Assembly (NCBI RefSeq): GCF_002904295.1
Contig: NZ_PPHG01000096.1
Span: forward strand, 124,001 to 188,000
From: Amycolatopsis sp. CA-128772
GTDB taxonomy: Bacteria > Actinomycetota > Actinomycetes > Mycobacteriales > Pseudonocardiaceae
Reading direction: 5' to 3'
Length of the DNA: 64,000 nucleotides
A model generated the notes under the pieces. The model had not been told where the DNA came from and did no database searches. It was given only the letters and a program-made list of their open reading frames with translations. Positions 7,636-16,473 of this stretch are shown piece after piece (the stretch's first letter is position 1; each line of letters starts with the position of its first letter). Made by a program: the position numbers and the translations under genes.

Positions 7636-8430
7636 TCAACCCACCCGGTATTCGCTGTCGTACCGATCGGAGATGAACATGTACCCCGGCGCGTGCGTGA
7701 TCGCAAAAGGCGGCCGCGACGCCATCAGGGCCGCCTGCGGGGTGACCCCGCAGGCCCAGAACACCGGGACGTCCCCGGGTTCGGCGTCCACCGGGTCGCC
7801 GAAGTCGGGCCGGCCCAGGTCCTCGATGCCCAGCGCGCGCGGGTCGCCGATGTGCACCGGGGACCCGTGCACGGCCGGCATCGCCCGGGTGATCCGGATG
7901 GCGTCGTCGACGCGGTCCTCCGGGATCTGCCGCATCGACACGACCATCGGCCCGAACAGCCGCCCGGCCGGCTCGCAGGACCGGTTCGTCAGGTACATCG
8001 CGACGTTGCGGCCCTGGTCGACGTGCCGCAGCGGGACGCCCTCGGCGGCCAGCGCCGTCTCGAACGTGAAGCTGCAGCCGATCGAGAAGGCGACCATGTC
8101 GCTGCGCCACAGGCCGGTCGCGTCCGACACCTCGCCGGCCAGGACGCCGTTCTGCCAGATCCGGTAGCGCGGCAGGTCGGTGCGCAGGTCCGCGCCCTCG
8201 GCGAGCCGGGTGGCCGGGTCGCCGGGGTCGGTGACGTCGAGCAGCGGGCACGGTTGCGGGTTGCGGGTGCAGAACAGCAGGACGTCGTAGGCCCAGTCCT
8301 CGGGGACGGCGATCAGGTTGGTCTGGGTGAAGCCGTTGGCCCAGCCCGTCGTGGGGTGGGCGACGCCGCGGCGGAACACCGCGCGCGCCTGCGCCGGGGT
8401 GTAGGTGGCCGGCTGGTCGAAGGTGGTCAT
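7636..8430 (-). CDS. DUF1445 putative hydro-lyase (D-glutamate cyclase-like)
   Basis: A 264-residue DUF1445/YcsI-type protein. Recognisable blocks are [39 protein letters not shown] and [10 protein letters not shown]. The family is related to mammalian D-glutamate cyclase, which interconverts D-glutamate and 5-oxo-D-proline. That fits its place inside a 5-oxoproline operon, between the MFS carrier and pxpA. I infer that it feeds or balances the 5-oxoproline pool; a different hydro-lyase activity cannot be excluded. Confidence 0.88.
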   Translation of the reverse strand: MTTFDQPATYTPAQARAVFRRGVAHPTTGWANGFTQTNLIAVPEDWAYDVLLFCTRNPQPCPLLDVTDPGDPATRLAEGADLRTDLPRYRIWQNGVLAGEVSDATGLWRSDMVAFSIGCSFTFETALAAEGVPLRHVDQGRNVAMYLTNRSCEPAGRLFGPMVVSMRQIPEDRVDDAIRITRAMPAVHGSPVHIGDPRALGIEDLGRPDFGDPVDAEPGDVPVFWACGVTPQAALMASRPPFAITHAPGYMFISDRYDSEYRVG

Positions 8431-8445
8431 GGGTTGCCCCCGCAG

Positions 8446-9690
8446 TCAGTCGACGAGTTCGAGGCCCCGGGTCTCCGGGAGGCCGAGCAGCGCGAGCACG
8501 GCGATGCCGTAGCCGACCGCGCCGATGACGATCGCGCCGCCGGCGCCGAGGAAGCCCACGATGGTCGGGAAGATCGCCCCGACGGCCCGGCCGAAGTTGT
8601 ACGTGAACCCCTGTCCCGTCCCGCGCAGCGCCGTCGGGTAGAGCTCGGCGAGGAACGCGCCGAAGCCGCTGAAGATCGCGGACATCGCGAAGCCGAGCGG
8701 GAAGCCGAGGACCAGCACGAGCCCGTTGGCGCCCTTGGGGATCTGAGTGTAGGCGACGATCAGCGCGGCCGACAGCACCGCGAACGTCAGGAAGGTCTTC
8801 TTGCGGCCGAGGAGGTCGGTGAGGTAGCCGCCGCAGACGTAGCCGGCGAACGCCCCGGTGATGAGGAAGGCGAGGTAGCCGCCGGTGTTGATCACGGTCA
8901 GGTCGCGCGTCTTCTTCAGGTAGGTCGGCAGCCAGGTGTTGATCGCGTAGTACCCGCCCTGGACACCGGTGGACAGCAGGGCCGCGAAGAACGTCGTGCG
9001 CAGGAGGTCGCCCTTGAAGATCTGCGCCAGCGTGCCCTTCGGGCGTTCGGTCTTCAGCCGTTCTTCGGCGCGCGGCGCGTCCTTGACGCTCTTGCGGACC
9101 CACAGCACAAGCAGCGCCGGGAGGACACCGGTCCAGAACATGATCCGCCACGCCATGGCGTCGCTCGCGACGCTGAACACCACGGTGTAGACGATCACCG
9201 ACAGGCCCCAGCCGACCGCCCACGCGCTCTGCACGAAGGCCACGGTCCGGCCGCGGTACTTCGCCTGCGAGTACTCGGCGACCAGCGCCGCGCCGGCCGC
9301 CCACTCGCCGCCGAAGCCCAGGCCCTGCAGCGCGCGGAAGACCAGCAGCGTCTCGAAGTTGGGCGCGAACCCGCAGAGCACGGTGAAGATCGTGTACATC
9401 GCGATGGTGATCTGCAGCGTCCGGACGCGGCCGATCCGGTCGGCCAGCATGCCGGCCCCGACGCCGCCGACGGCCGACACGACCAGCGTCGTCGTACCGA
9501 GCAGGCCGGCTTCGCCGCTGGAAATCCCGAAGTACGCGGTGATCGCGGCCAGGCCGAGCGGCAGGGTCTGGTAGTCGAACGAGTCCAGGCCGTACCCGCC
9601 GAACGCGCCGGCGAAGGCGCGTCGGCCACGTTTGCCGAGTGTGCGGAACCAGTCGAACGGCCGGGCCTCGGTAGCGGTTGTGGCAGTCAT
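8446..9690 (-). CDS. MFS transporter, metabolite:H+ symporter type
   Basis: A 414-residue major facilitator protein with about 12 hydrophobic segments. The MFS loop motif GMLADRIGRVRT follows helix 2 and a second, LTDLLGRKK, lies at the domain junction. GFGGEWAAGAALVAEY is typical of the sugar-porter/ShiA-like metabolite symporters. The ATG at 9690 is preceded by a strong GGAGGT ribosome site. It is the first gene of the pxp operon, so it probably imports 5-oxoproline or a related carboxylate; this is inference from context. An ATG at 9732 is less likely. Confidence 0.88.
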   Translation of the reverse strand: MTATTATEARPFDWFRTLGKRGRRAFAGAFGGYGLDSFDYQTLPLGLAAITAYFGISSGEAGLLGTTTLVVSAVGGVGAGMLADRIGRVRTLQITIAMYTIFTVLCGFAPNFETLLVFRALQGLGFGGEWAAGAALVAEYSQAKYRGRTVAFVQSAWAVGWGLSVIVYTVVFSVASDAMAWRIMFWTGVLPALLVLWVRKSVKDAPRAEERLKTERPKGTLAQIFKGDLLRTTFFAALLSTGVQGGYYAINTWLPTYLKKTRDLTVINTGGYLAFLITGAFAGYVCGGYLTDLLGRKKTFLTFAVLSAALIVAYTQIPKGANGLVLVLGFPLGFAMSAIFSGFGAFLAELYPTALRGTGQGFTYNFGRAVGAIFPTIVGFLGAGGAIVIGAVGYGIAVLALLGLPETRGLELVD

Positions 9691-9741
9691 GGGCACCTCC
9701 GGGCCAGTGTCTCTCATGGTGGCGTGCCTCACACGCTAGAG

Positions 9742-9754
9742 ATTGTTGAACAAT
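9742..9754. promoter_or_regulatory. GntR/FadR-type operator between mfs-pxp and gntR
   Basis: ATTGTTGAACAAT is a perfect 13-bp palindrome (arms ATTGTT and AACAAT) in the divergent intergenic region. Its core TTGTTGAACAA fits the published GntR/FadR consensus TNGTNNNACNA. It lies 52 bp upstream of the MFS start and about 50 bp upstream of the regulator start, so it can control both. Confidence 0.8.
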
Positions 9755-9800
9755 TCCACAAGGCGGCAATTGGATCGTCCCCTGAGTGGCGGGTAGCCTG

Positions 9801-10529
9801 GTGATCGTGGTCATCGAAGACAGCGGCGCCGCCGGCCTCGAAGCCGACCGGGGCCTGGTCACCCGCAAGAGCACGGCCGAGCGGGTCGCCGGCGTGCTCC
9901 GCAAGCGCATCGCGGAGGGCTTCTTCCTGCCTGGCGGCCGGCTGTCGGAGCAGGACATCGGCAACGCGCTCGGCGTCTCCCGCAACACGCTGCGCGAGGC
10001 GTTCCGGCTGCTCACGCACGAGCGGCTGCTGGCCCACGAGCTCAACCGCGGGGTGTTCGTCCGCATCCCGAGCGTCGAGGACGTCGTCGACATCTACCGG
10101 GTGCGCAAGATCATCGAGTGCGCGGCGGTCCGCGGGGTCCGGGCCAAGCCGGCGTCCTTCGCGCGGATCAAGGAGAAGGTCGACATCGGGGACGAGGCCG
10201 CGCGCACCGGCAACTGGAAGGACCTCGGCACCGCGAACGTCTGGTTCCACCAGGAGCTGGTCGCGCTGTCGGGCAGCGAGCGGGTGAACGAGCTGGTCGG
10301 CCGGCTGACCGCCGAGCTGCGGCTGGTGTTCCACATCATGGCCGAGCCGCGGCGCTTCCACGAGCGCTACCTGCCGCGCAACCACGAGATCCTCGACCGC
10401 ATCGAAGCCGGCGACGGCCCGGGCGCCGAGCAGCTGCTGATGAAGTACCTCGAGGACGCGGAGGAGCAGCTCGTCGGCGCGTACGCCGATCGCGCGGAAG
10501 CGGCCCGCGCGGCCGTCGCGGCGGAGTAG
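9801..10529 (+). CDS. GntR-family (FadR subfamily) transcriptional regulator
   Basis: About 242 residues. The winged helix at residues 15-90 contains LRKRIAEGFFLPGGRLSEQDIGNALGVSRNTLREAFRLL, then an all-helical FCD effector domain with IYRVRKIIECAAVR, ANVWFHQELV and RYLPRNHEILDRIEAGD; the Asp/His pattern is that of metal-containing FCD domains. It is transcribed away from the pxp operon across a perfect GntR palindrome, so it is very likely that operon's local regulator, with 5-oxoproline or a carboxylate as possible ligand. GTG codons at 9801 and 9807 are both plausible starts; a TAGCCT -10 just upstream would make the message nearly leaderless. Confidence 0.88.
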   Translation: MIVVIEDSGAAGLEADRGLVTRKSTAERVAGVLRKRIAEGFFLPGGRLSEQDIGNALGVSRNTLREAFRLLTHERLLAHELNRGVFVRIPSVEDVVDIYRVRKIIECAAVRGVRAKPASFARIKEKVDIGDEAARTGNWKDLGTANVWFHQELVALSGSERVNELVGRLTAELRLVFHIMAEPRRFHERYLPRNHEILDRIEAGDGPGAEQLLMKYLEDAEEQLVGAYADRAEAARAAVAAE

Positions 10530-10705
10530 CAGGGGTCCGTTCGGGCACGCTTGACGGCCGGACGGCCCGAGCACGAGCCGGACGCGACACCCGGTCGATA
10601 ACCTCGGGAGCGGTTCCGCCGCCGGAGACCCCCAGCGGCCGGCGGGACCCCACGCTGCCGGGTCGCCGCTTCCCCAGAGCGCCGCGGCCCGGCAGCCCAG
10701 ACGCC

Positions 10706-10739
10706 GGAAGGCCCGGCCGGAACCCCGGCCGGGCCTTCC
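10706..10739. terminator. Strong bidirectional terminator hairpin
   Basis: A perfect 15-bp stem (GGAAGGCCCGGCCGG paired with its complement) encloses the loop AACC. It sits between the convergent gntR gene and the GH18 gene, about 12 bp from the GH18 stop. No clear T-run follows, as is usual for actinobacterial terminators. Confidence 0.85.
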
Positions 10740-10750
10740 TGGTGCCGGGG

Positions 10751-12109
10751 TCAGCCGGCGTAGCGGGCGAAGATCCTCGTGAAGTCCCACGCCTGCTGGG
10801 AAACCCCCGAACAGGTGTCGTTGTTCGGGTAGCCGCCCGGGCAGGGGCGGTCGCGGTTCGCCGACCAGAACGTCAACCGGGCCAGGTGGTGGGCGTTCGC
10901 GTAGCCCAGGATGGTGGTGAAGTCGTTGAGCGTGACCGTCTCGTTGTTGTCGGTGATGCCGTTCATCGACGAGATGCCCATGTGCCGGTAGGCGGTGTCG
11001 TCGTCGTAGCCGTAGGCGCTCTTGACGACGTTCTTGAGCCCCTCGGCCGCCCGCTGCGTCAACGTGCCCATGTTCTGGCCCGCGCCGCCGAAGTCGAACG
11101 GCATGATGACCCAGCCGTCGACCGTGAGCCCGGCCTGTGCGGCCCGGTTGACCAGGCTGTTGTCGGGCCCGGACTGGCCGGTGCCGAAAGTGACGTACAG
11201 CTTGATGCCCGGGTTGTTCGCCCGGACCGTCTTCAGCGCGTCGACCGTGCGCTGCTGCACCGCCGGGTTGCTGTAGGCGTCGGCCTCGATGTCGATGTCG
11301 ATCGCCTTGAGGCCGTAGGCGCTGATCACCTTCTGGTAGGCCGCCGCCAGCTCGCCCGCGCTGCCGCACGAGGACTCCAGCTTGTTGCCGGAGTAGCCGC
11401 CGAACGACGGGATGACGTCGCCGCCGCCCGCGCGGACGGTGTTGATGGTGCTCTGGTCGACGCCGCCGGTGAGCGCCCGGCCGCCGTCCCACTGCGGGTT
11501 GCAGTAGCCGTTGGACAGGACGAACGCCAGCGTGAACCACTTGACGCCGGTGGCGTTCTGGATCGTCGCCGGGTTGGGCGGGTCGCCCCAGCCGTTGTAG
11601 AGGTAGGGCGCGACGGCCATCACGCCCGGCCCCGGTGGCGGGGTCGTGCCGCCGGTGGGCAGCGTCCACTGCTGGTTGGCCGTGCTCGCGCACGTCCAGA
11701 TCTGCAGCCGCGTCCCGTTGGCGCTGGAGTTGCCGGTGGCGTCGAGGCACTTGCCGGAACCGGTGTTGACGAGGTTCTTCGCCGCGTTGGCCGTCCACTT
11801 CTGGGCGGTACTGCCGTTGCAGTCCCAGAGCTGGATCGTGGTGCCGTTCGCGGTGCCGGCGCTCGTGACGTCCAGGCACTTGCCCAGCGCCTGCAGTGAA
11901 CCGTCACTGCCGACCGTCCACTGTTGCGCGCCTGAGCCGTTGCAGTCGTACAACTGGATGGCGGTGCCGTTGGCGGTGCTCGCCGCGTTGACGTCGACGC
12001 ACTTGCCGCCGAGGCCGGTGATCGGTCCCGTCGCTGCCTGCGCGATGCCCGGGACGAGCACCATTGCCGAGGTGGCGACCAGCGCGCCGATAGTTGCCTT
12101 CAGTTTCAT
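10751..12109 (-). CDS. Secreted GH18 chitinase-like hydrolase with N-terminal ricin-type CBM13
   Basis: A 452-residue protein. A Sec signal peptide (1-26, ending IAQA-A) is followed by a ricin-B/CBM13 beta-trefoil (about 27-150, three repeats with QLYDCNG, QLWDCNG and QIWTC), a TPPPGPG linker, and a GH18 barrel (162-452). The catalytic strand reads AIDIDIEAD: the DxE core is kept (acid Glu about 275), but the first Asp of the usual DGxDxDxE is replaced. It likely cleaves chitin or chitooligosaccharides, or is an endoglycosidase-like variant. Unlike its three operon partners, the lectin precedes the catalytic domain. Its ATG overlaps the GH30 stop (ATGA). Confidence 0.88.
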   Translation of the reverse strand: MKLKATIGALVATSAMVLVPGIAQAATGPITGLGGKCVDVNAASTANGTAIQLYDCNGSGAQQWTVGSDGSLQALGKCLDVTSAGTANGTTIQLWDCNGSTAQKWTANAAKNLVNTGSGKCLDATGNSSANGTRLQIWTCASTANQQWTLPTGGTTPPPGPGVMAVAPYLYNGWGDPPNPATIQNATGVKWFTLAFVLSNGYCNPQWDGGRALTGGVDQSTINTVRAGGGDVIPSFGGYSGNKLESSCGSAGELAAAYQKVISAYGLKAIDIDIEADAYSNPAVQQRTVDALKTVRANNPGIKLYVTFGTGQSGPDNSLVNRAAQAGLTVDGWVIMPFDFGGAGQNMGTLTQRAAEGLKNVVKSAYGYDDDTAYRHMGISSMNGITDNNETVTLNDFTTILGYANAHHLARLTFWSANRDRPCPGGYPNNDTCSGVSQQAWDFTRIFARYAG

Positions 12110-13959
12110 GCGGGCACGTTCCACTTCTGGTTGGCCGCACCGGTGCAGGTCCAGATCTGCAGCCGGGTGCCGTTGGCGCTGGTGTTGCCGGTCGCGTCGA
12201 CACACTTGTTCGACCCCGCGCCGACGAGGTCCTTGGCCGCGGTCGCCGCCCATCGCTGGTTCGCGGTTCCGCCGCAGTCCCAGAGCTGCAGCTGCGCACC
12301 GTCCGCGGTGGACTGCCCGGTGACGTCGAGGCACTTGCCGAGCGCCTTGAGCGTGCCGTCGGTGCCGGCGGTCCACTGCTGGGCGCCCGAGCCGTTGCAG
12401 TCGTAGAGCTGGACCGCGGTGCCGTTGGTGCTGCTCGCGCCGGCGACGTCGATGCACTTGCCGCCGATCCCGGTGATCGGCCCGGTCTTGCCGGTGCCGC
12501 CGCCGTTGCCCTGCGTGCCGTTCCACGTGAAGGTCGCCGACGTGCGGCCGGGCAGGGTGTAGGTGAACGACGAGTTGCCCCAGTTCACCCGCACGCTCTG
12601 GTTGCCGGTGCCGGAGTTGTACGCGATCAGCGCCTTCGAGCCGTCCGGGTTCTTCCAGGCGACGTTGCGCACGGCCGAGCTGTCGTTCGAGTCGATCCGG
12701 TAGGCGCCCGGCTTCACGAACTTCGTCAGGTGACCCATCGTGTAGTACTCGACGGTGTAGTCGACCTGGCCGCTGCGCGAGTCTCCGTTGTGGACGGTGA
12801 TCAGGCCGGTGCAGGTGCCGCAGCCGCCGTTGTGCGGGCCCATGTTCTGGTCGACGCCGAGGCTCCACTTGACGAAGCTCTTCGACCAGTTCCGGGTGTA
12901 GTCCACGATGTTGTTCATGTCCTCGGCCTGCTGGTTCGAGATCCAGGTGCCGCCGGAGTGCTCGGTCGAGTAGGCGTTGACGCTCGGGTACTGGTTGTGG
13001 ACGGTCGTCTGCTGCGCGATGTCACCGCCGTAGCCGTGCCAGGCCACCCCGCCGAAGTTGGGGTGGTTGCGGATCGCCGCGTCGTCCATGGTGGGTGCGC
13101 CGTAGGACGCGTAGGTGTCCCAGTTCCAGTCCAGCGCGAGGACCTTGGTGGACAGGCCGGCGTTCTGCAGCGCGGGCAGCAGGTTGTTCTTCGCGAAGTA
13201 CGCCAGGCCGGCGCCGTTCCAGTTGGTCGACGGGTAGGACGAGCAGCAGGTCGGCTCGTTCTGCATCGAGACGTAGTCGATCGGCACGCCCGCGTCCCGG
13301 TAGGCCTGGAGGTACTTGACGAAGTACTGCGCGTAGGCCGGGTAGTACTGCGATTCGACCCAGCCGAGCAGGTAGCTGTCGTTGTCCTTCATCCACGGCG
13401 GCGCGCTCCACGGCGACGCCATCACCTTGACCTGCGGGTTGAGCTGCCGGGCCTGCTTGGTCAGCGGCAGCACGTCGGCCTGGTCGTGGGCGATGGAGAA
13501 GTGCGTCAGGTTCGGGTCGGTCTGGCCGGCCGGCACGTCGTCGAAGGTGTAGCTGTACCGGGCCAGGTCCGACGCGCCGAGCGGGTTGCGGATGAAGCTC
13601 AGCCCGATGCCGTTGTTCGGGTCGAACAGTTTCCGCATGGTGTCGTCGCGAGTGGACTGCGACAGCGCGCCGCTGGAGTTCATCAGCCAGGCCGCGGTGT
13701 CGGTGAAGGACGCCCCGCCGCCTTCGAACTGCTGGTAGGTCGTGTTTTCGTTGACGTTGATGGTCACGCCGCCGCTGCCGGTGCCTGCGGCGAACGTCAC
13801 CGGCGTCTGCTGCTGGAGGCCGCGGGTGACCGTGCGGCCGCCGGCGTCGCTGGTGGTGGTGAGCCAGACGTTGACCGTCTCGCCCGCGGCCTGCGCGGGC
13901 GCGGCGAACGTGGCCGCGGCGAGCGCGGTCACGCCCGCCAGGGTGAGCAGTTTTCTCAT
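12106..13959 (-). CDS. Secreted GH30 hydrolase with C-terminal ricin-type CBM13
   Basis: A 617-residue protein with signal peptide (1-24, APAQA-A), a GH30 barrel with side beta-domain (about 55-475), a Gly-rich linker and a CBM13 trefoil (about 490-617). The acid/base Glu is in VSMQNEP (about 235) and the nucleophile in YSTEHSGG (about 333). GH30 enzymes include beta-1,6-glucanases, glucosylceramidases and xylanases. The partners here (GH16, chitosanase, chitinase) favour fungal beta-1,6-glucan, which is inference. The start ATG overlaps the GH75 stop by 4 bp. Confidence 0.9.
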   Translation of the reverse strand: MRKLLTLAGVTALAAATFAAPAQAAGETVNVWLTTTSDAGGRTVTRGLQQQTPVTFAAGTGSGGVTINVNENTTYQQFEGGGASFTDTAAWLMNSSGALSQSTRDDTMRKLFDPNNGIGLSFIRNPLGASDLARYSYTFDDVPAGQTDPNLTHFSIAHDQADVLPLTKQARQLNPQVKVMASPWSAPPWMKDNDSYLLGWVESQYYPAYAQYFVKYLQAYRDAGVPIDYVSMQNEPTCCSSYPSTNWNGAGLAYFAKNNLLPALQNAGLSTKVLALDWNWDTYASYGAPTMDDAAIRNHPNFGGVAWHGYGGDIAQQTTVHNQYPSVNAYSTEHSGGTWISNQQAEDMNNIVDYTRNWSKSFVKWSLGVDQNMGPHNGGCGTCTGLITVHNGDSRSGQVDYTVEYYTMGHLTKFVKPGAYRIDSNDSSAVRNVAWKNPDGSKALIAYNSGTGNQSVRVNWGNSSFTYTLPGRTSATFTWNGTQGNGGGTGKTGPITGIGGKCIDVAGASSTNGTAVQLYDCNGSGAQQWTAGTDGTLKALGKCLDVTGQSTADGAQLQLWDCGGTANQRWAATAAKDLVGAGSNKCVDATGNTSANGTRLQIWTCTGAANQKWNVPA

Positions 13960-15023
13960 CGGAGCGTCCACTTCTGGTTCGCGCCGGTGCCGCAGGTCCA
14001 GATCTGGAGCCGGGTACCGTTCGCGCTGGAGTTGCCGGTCGCGTCGAGACACTTGCCGGAACCGGCGTTCACGAGGTTCCCGGCCGCGTTGGCCGTCCAC
14101 TTCTGGGCACCCGAGCCGTTGCAGTCCCAGAGCTGGACCGGCGTGCCGTTCGCCGTGCCCGCGCCGCTGACGTCGAGGCACTTGCCGAGGGCCTTCAGGG
14201 AGCCGTCGCTGCCGGCCGTCCACTGTTGCGCGCCCGAGCCGTTGCAGTCGTAGAGCTGCACCGCGGTGCCGTTGGCGTTGTTCGCCCCGGCGACGTCGAC
14301 GCACTTGCCGCCGACGCCGGTGATCGCGCCGGCGTTCTGGGTGGGCGGCGGGGTCGTGCCGCCCGCGAACTGCGTCGCGACCTGCTCGCCGAGGCTGACG
14401 GCGTTGGCGTGGTTTTCGATCGGGTTGACGTGCGTGTTCGGGAACACGATATAGGTCACCGGGCCCTCGGTGCCGCCGTTCTTCGGGTCGGGGTTGATGC
14501 CGAGGCTCACGGCGGTGGCGTAGGACGCCTCGCCGATGATGCTCGTCGGGCCGGTGTCGCCGACCACGGCGTAGGTGACCTGGTTGTTGTAGATCACCGC
14601 CACCACGGAACCGCCGTCGATCCCGTAGCCGCGGTAGTCCCAAGTGGACGTCGGCTGCGGGAGGACGATGTAGGGCAGTTGCGCCGCGTTCAGTGGCTGA
14701 TCGGTGGAAGTGTGGAACGCGGTGTCGGGGTAGAAGCAGCAGTCGGTGTTCTCGTTGCACTGCGTGGTGCGGACGCCGTCGCAGTCGACGTCCATGTCGG
14801 CGGTGAAGAACACCGCGCCGTTGCCCTGGCAGACGGGCACGGTGGTCGCGCCGCCTTCGTCGAAGGAATACTTGCCGTTCGAGATCTGTTGGCAGGACTG
14901 GGTTTTGGCGAGCAGCTGGCTCGCGGACGGACCCGCGTCCACTGTGGCCTGAGCCGGCTCGGACGTGATTGGAGAAAGCGCTAACAGGGCACACCCCATT
15001 AGCGCGACGAGGAATCGCCGCAC
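13956..15023 (-). CDS. Secreted GH75 chitosanase with C-terminal ricin-type CBM13
   Basis: A 355-residue protein. GTG start at 15023 with an AAGGAG ribosome site; signal peptide to about residue 26 (PAQA-T). The GH75 domain (about 35-220) has the family's FFTADMDVDCDG strand, a Cys-rich loop, and the catalytic pair Asp156 in VVGDTG and Glu165 in IIGEAS, at the 9-residue spacing known for the family. A TPPPT linker joins a CBM13 trefoil (233-355). GH75 enzymes endo-hydrolyse chitosan. GH75 was first known from fungi and is sparse in bacteria. Second gene of the hydrolase operon. Confidence 0.88.
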   Translation of the reverse strand: MRRFLVALMGCALLALSPITSEPAQATVDAGPSASQLLAKTQSCQQISNGKYSFDEGGATTVPVCQGNGAVFFTADMDVDCDGVRTTQCNENTDCCFYPDTAFHTSTDQPLNAAQLPYIVLPQPTSTWDYRGYGIDGGSVVAVIYNNQVTYAVVGDTGPTSIIGEASYATAVSLGINPDPKNGGTEGPVTYIVFPNTHVNPIENHANAVSLGEQVATQFAGGTTPPPTQNAGAITGVGGKCVDVAGANNANGTAVQLYDCNGSGAQQWTAGSDGSLKALGKCLDVSGAGTANGTPVQLWDCNGSGAQKWTANAAGNLVNAGSGKCLDATGNSSANGTRLQIWTCGTGANQKWTLR

Positions 15024-15076
15024 TTCGGTTCTCCTTGGGGAGTGGGCCGGGAGCCAAGAGCTCCCGGCCCGGCGAA

Positions 15077-16288
15077 TCAGGGCGTGGTCCACTTCTGGTT
15101 CGCGCCGCCGCCGCAGGTCCAGATCTGCAGGCGGGTGCCGTTCGCGCTCGAGTTGCCGGTGGCGTCCAGGCACTTGTTCGCGTTCGGGTTCACGATGTCC
15201 TTCGCCCCGGTGACGACCCATTGCTGGGCCCCGGTTCCGTTGCAGTCGTAGAGCTGCACGGCCGTTCCGTCCGCAGTGCCCGCGCCGCTCACGTCCATGC
15301 ACTTGCCGAGGGCGCGGATGGTGCCGTCGGTGCCGACGGTCCAGCTCTGCGCGGCGTTGCCGTTGCAGTCGGTGATCTGGATCGGCGTGCCGTTGGCGCT
15401 GTTCGCGCCGGCGACGTCGACGCACTTGCCGCCGATGCCGGTGATCGTGCCGGTCCGGCCGCCACCTTGGCTCGACGAGTTCGTGACGTGCACGTAGTCG
15501 ACGACCAGCTGCTGCGGGAATTGCGTGCTGCTGTTGGGATCGCCGGGCCAGTACCCGCCGACGGCGAGGTTCAGGATGATGAAGAAGTTGTGGTCGTACA
15601 CCCAGCGGTTGCCGTTCAGGTCCGCCGGCGTGCGCGTCTGGTAGAGGTTCCCGTCGACGTACCACTTGATCTGGTTGGGCGCCCAGTCGACGGCGTAGGT
15701 GTGGAAGTCGTCGGAGAAGTTCGGGCCGTTGTAGGCCGCGCCGATGCCGCCGGAGCCGGAGTAGCCGGGGCCGTGGATGGTGCCGTGCACGGTGTTCGGC
15801 TCGAACCCGACGTTCTCCATGACGTCGATTTCACCGTCGGCAGGCCAGTTCCCGCCGCCGAGCATCCAGAACGCGGGCCACATGCCCTGCCCGCGCGGGA
15901 GTTTCATGCGCGTCTCGAAGTGGCCGTATGCCTGGCTGAACTTGCCGGCCGTGTTCATCCGCGCGGACGTGTATTCGCAGCGGCCGTACCAGCAGTTGTA
16001 GTTGCCGGGGTTCTCCTTCTTGGCCGTGATGACGAGGTGGCCCTGGCCGTCGAGCTGGGCGTTGTTGGTGCCGGAGGTGTAGTACTGCCGCTCGTGGTTG
16101 TTGACGTTGTCGCCGGTTTCGAGCTGCCACTTCGACCCGTCGACGGCGGCACCCGCGGGGCCGTTGAAGTCGTCGGTGAAGGTGGCCGCGGCTTCGGCCG
16201 GGGCCATCGTGAGGGCCTGCTGCCCGAGGAGGAGCAGGGCGGAGGCGGCGAGGAGTGCCGCCCAGCGGTTCTTCTTGGAGGTGGACAT
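15077..16288 (-). CDS. Secreted GH16 beta-glucanase (laminarinase-type) with C-terminal CBM13
   Basis: A 403-residue protein: signal peptide (1-34, APAEA-A), GH16 jelly roll (36-270) and CBM13 trefoil (about 280-403). The catalytic motif GEIDVMENVG is intact (nucleophile Glu153, Asp155, acid/base Glu158). The beta-bulge form ExDxxE is that of laminarinases, so endo-beta-1,3-glucan cleavage is expected. WPAFWMLGG and the aromatic cleft residues are typical. It is the first gene of the operon, with a promoter about 180 nt upstream and a 53-bp gap before the GH75 gene. Confidence 0.93.
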   Translation of the reverse strand: MSTSKKNRWAALLAASALLLLGQQALTMAPAEAAATFTDDFNGPAGAAVDGSKWQLETGDNVNNHERQYYTSGTNNAQLDGQGHLVITAKKENPGNYNCWYGRCEYTSARMNTAGKFSQAYGHFETRMKLPRGQGMWPAFWMLGGGNWPADGEIDVMENVGFEPNTVHGTIHGPGYSGSGGIGAAYNGPNFSDDFHTYAVDWAPNQIKWYVDGNLYQTRTPADLNGNRWVYDHNFFIILNLAVGGYWPGDPNSSTQFPQQLVVDYVHVTNSSSQGGGRTGTITGIGGKCVDVAGANSANGTPIQITDCNGNAAQSWTVGTDGTIRALGKCMDVSGAGTADGTAVQLYDCNGTGAQQWVVTGAKDIVNPNANKCLDATGNSSANGTRLQIWTCGGGANQKWTTP

Positions 16289-16450
16289 CGTTGTCGCCTC
16301 TCTCACCGTGGGGGACCGGCGTTCCGCGCGCAGCACGGAACGCGGGGGAGGGGAGGTGGCCGCGCATGCCGGGGCGGCGGCAGGCGTGACCGTGCGTGTG
16401 CTCGCCGAGGCCCGCGCGGCGGGTGCGCGGGCGGCAGCGTGGTGTGGTGC

Positions 16451-16473
16451 CTTTGTTGTGCTTGGCAACAAAG
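16451..16473. promoter_or_regulatory. Inverted-repeat operator near the GH16 transcription start
   Basis: CTTTGTTG and CAACAAAG are perfect 8-bp inverted arms separated by 7 bp. The element overlaps the -10 box of the GH16 promoter by two bases and covers the predicted transcription start, a classic repressor position. Candidate regulators are the two ROK proteins encoded next door; this pairing is inference. Confidence 0.6.

Noticed and set aside
7543-9804. A 753-codon plus-strand frame across pxpA, the DUF1445 gene and the MFS gene
   Set aside because: It is a shadow of three well-supported minus-strand genes and shows no recognisable motif.
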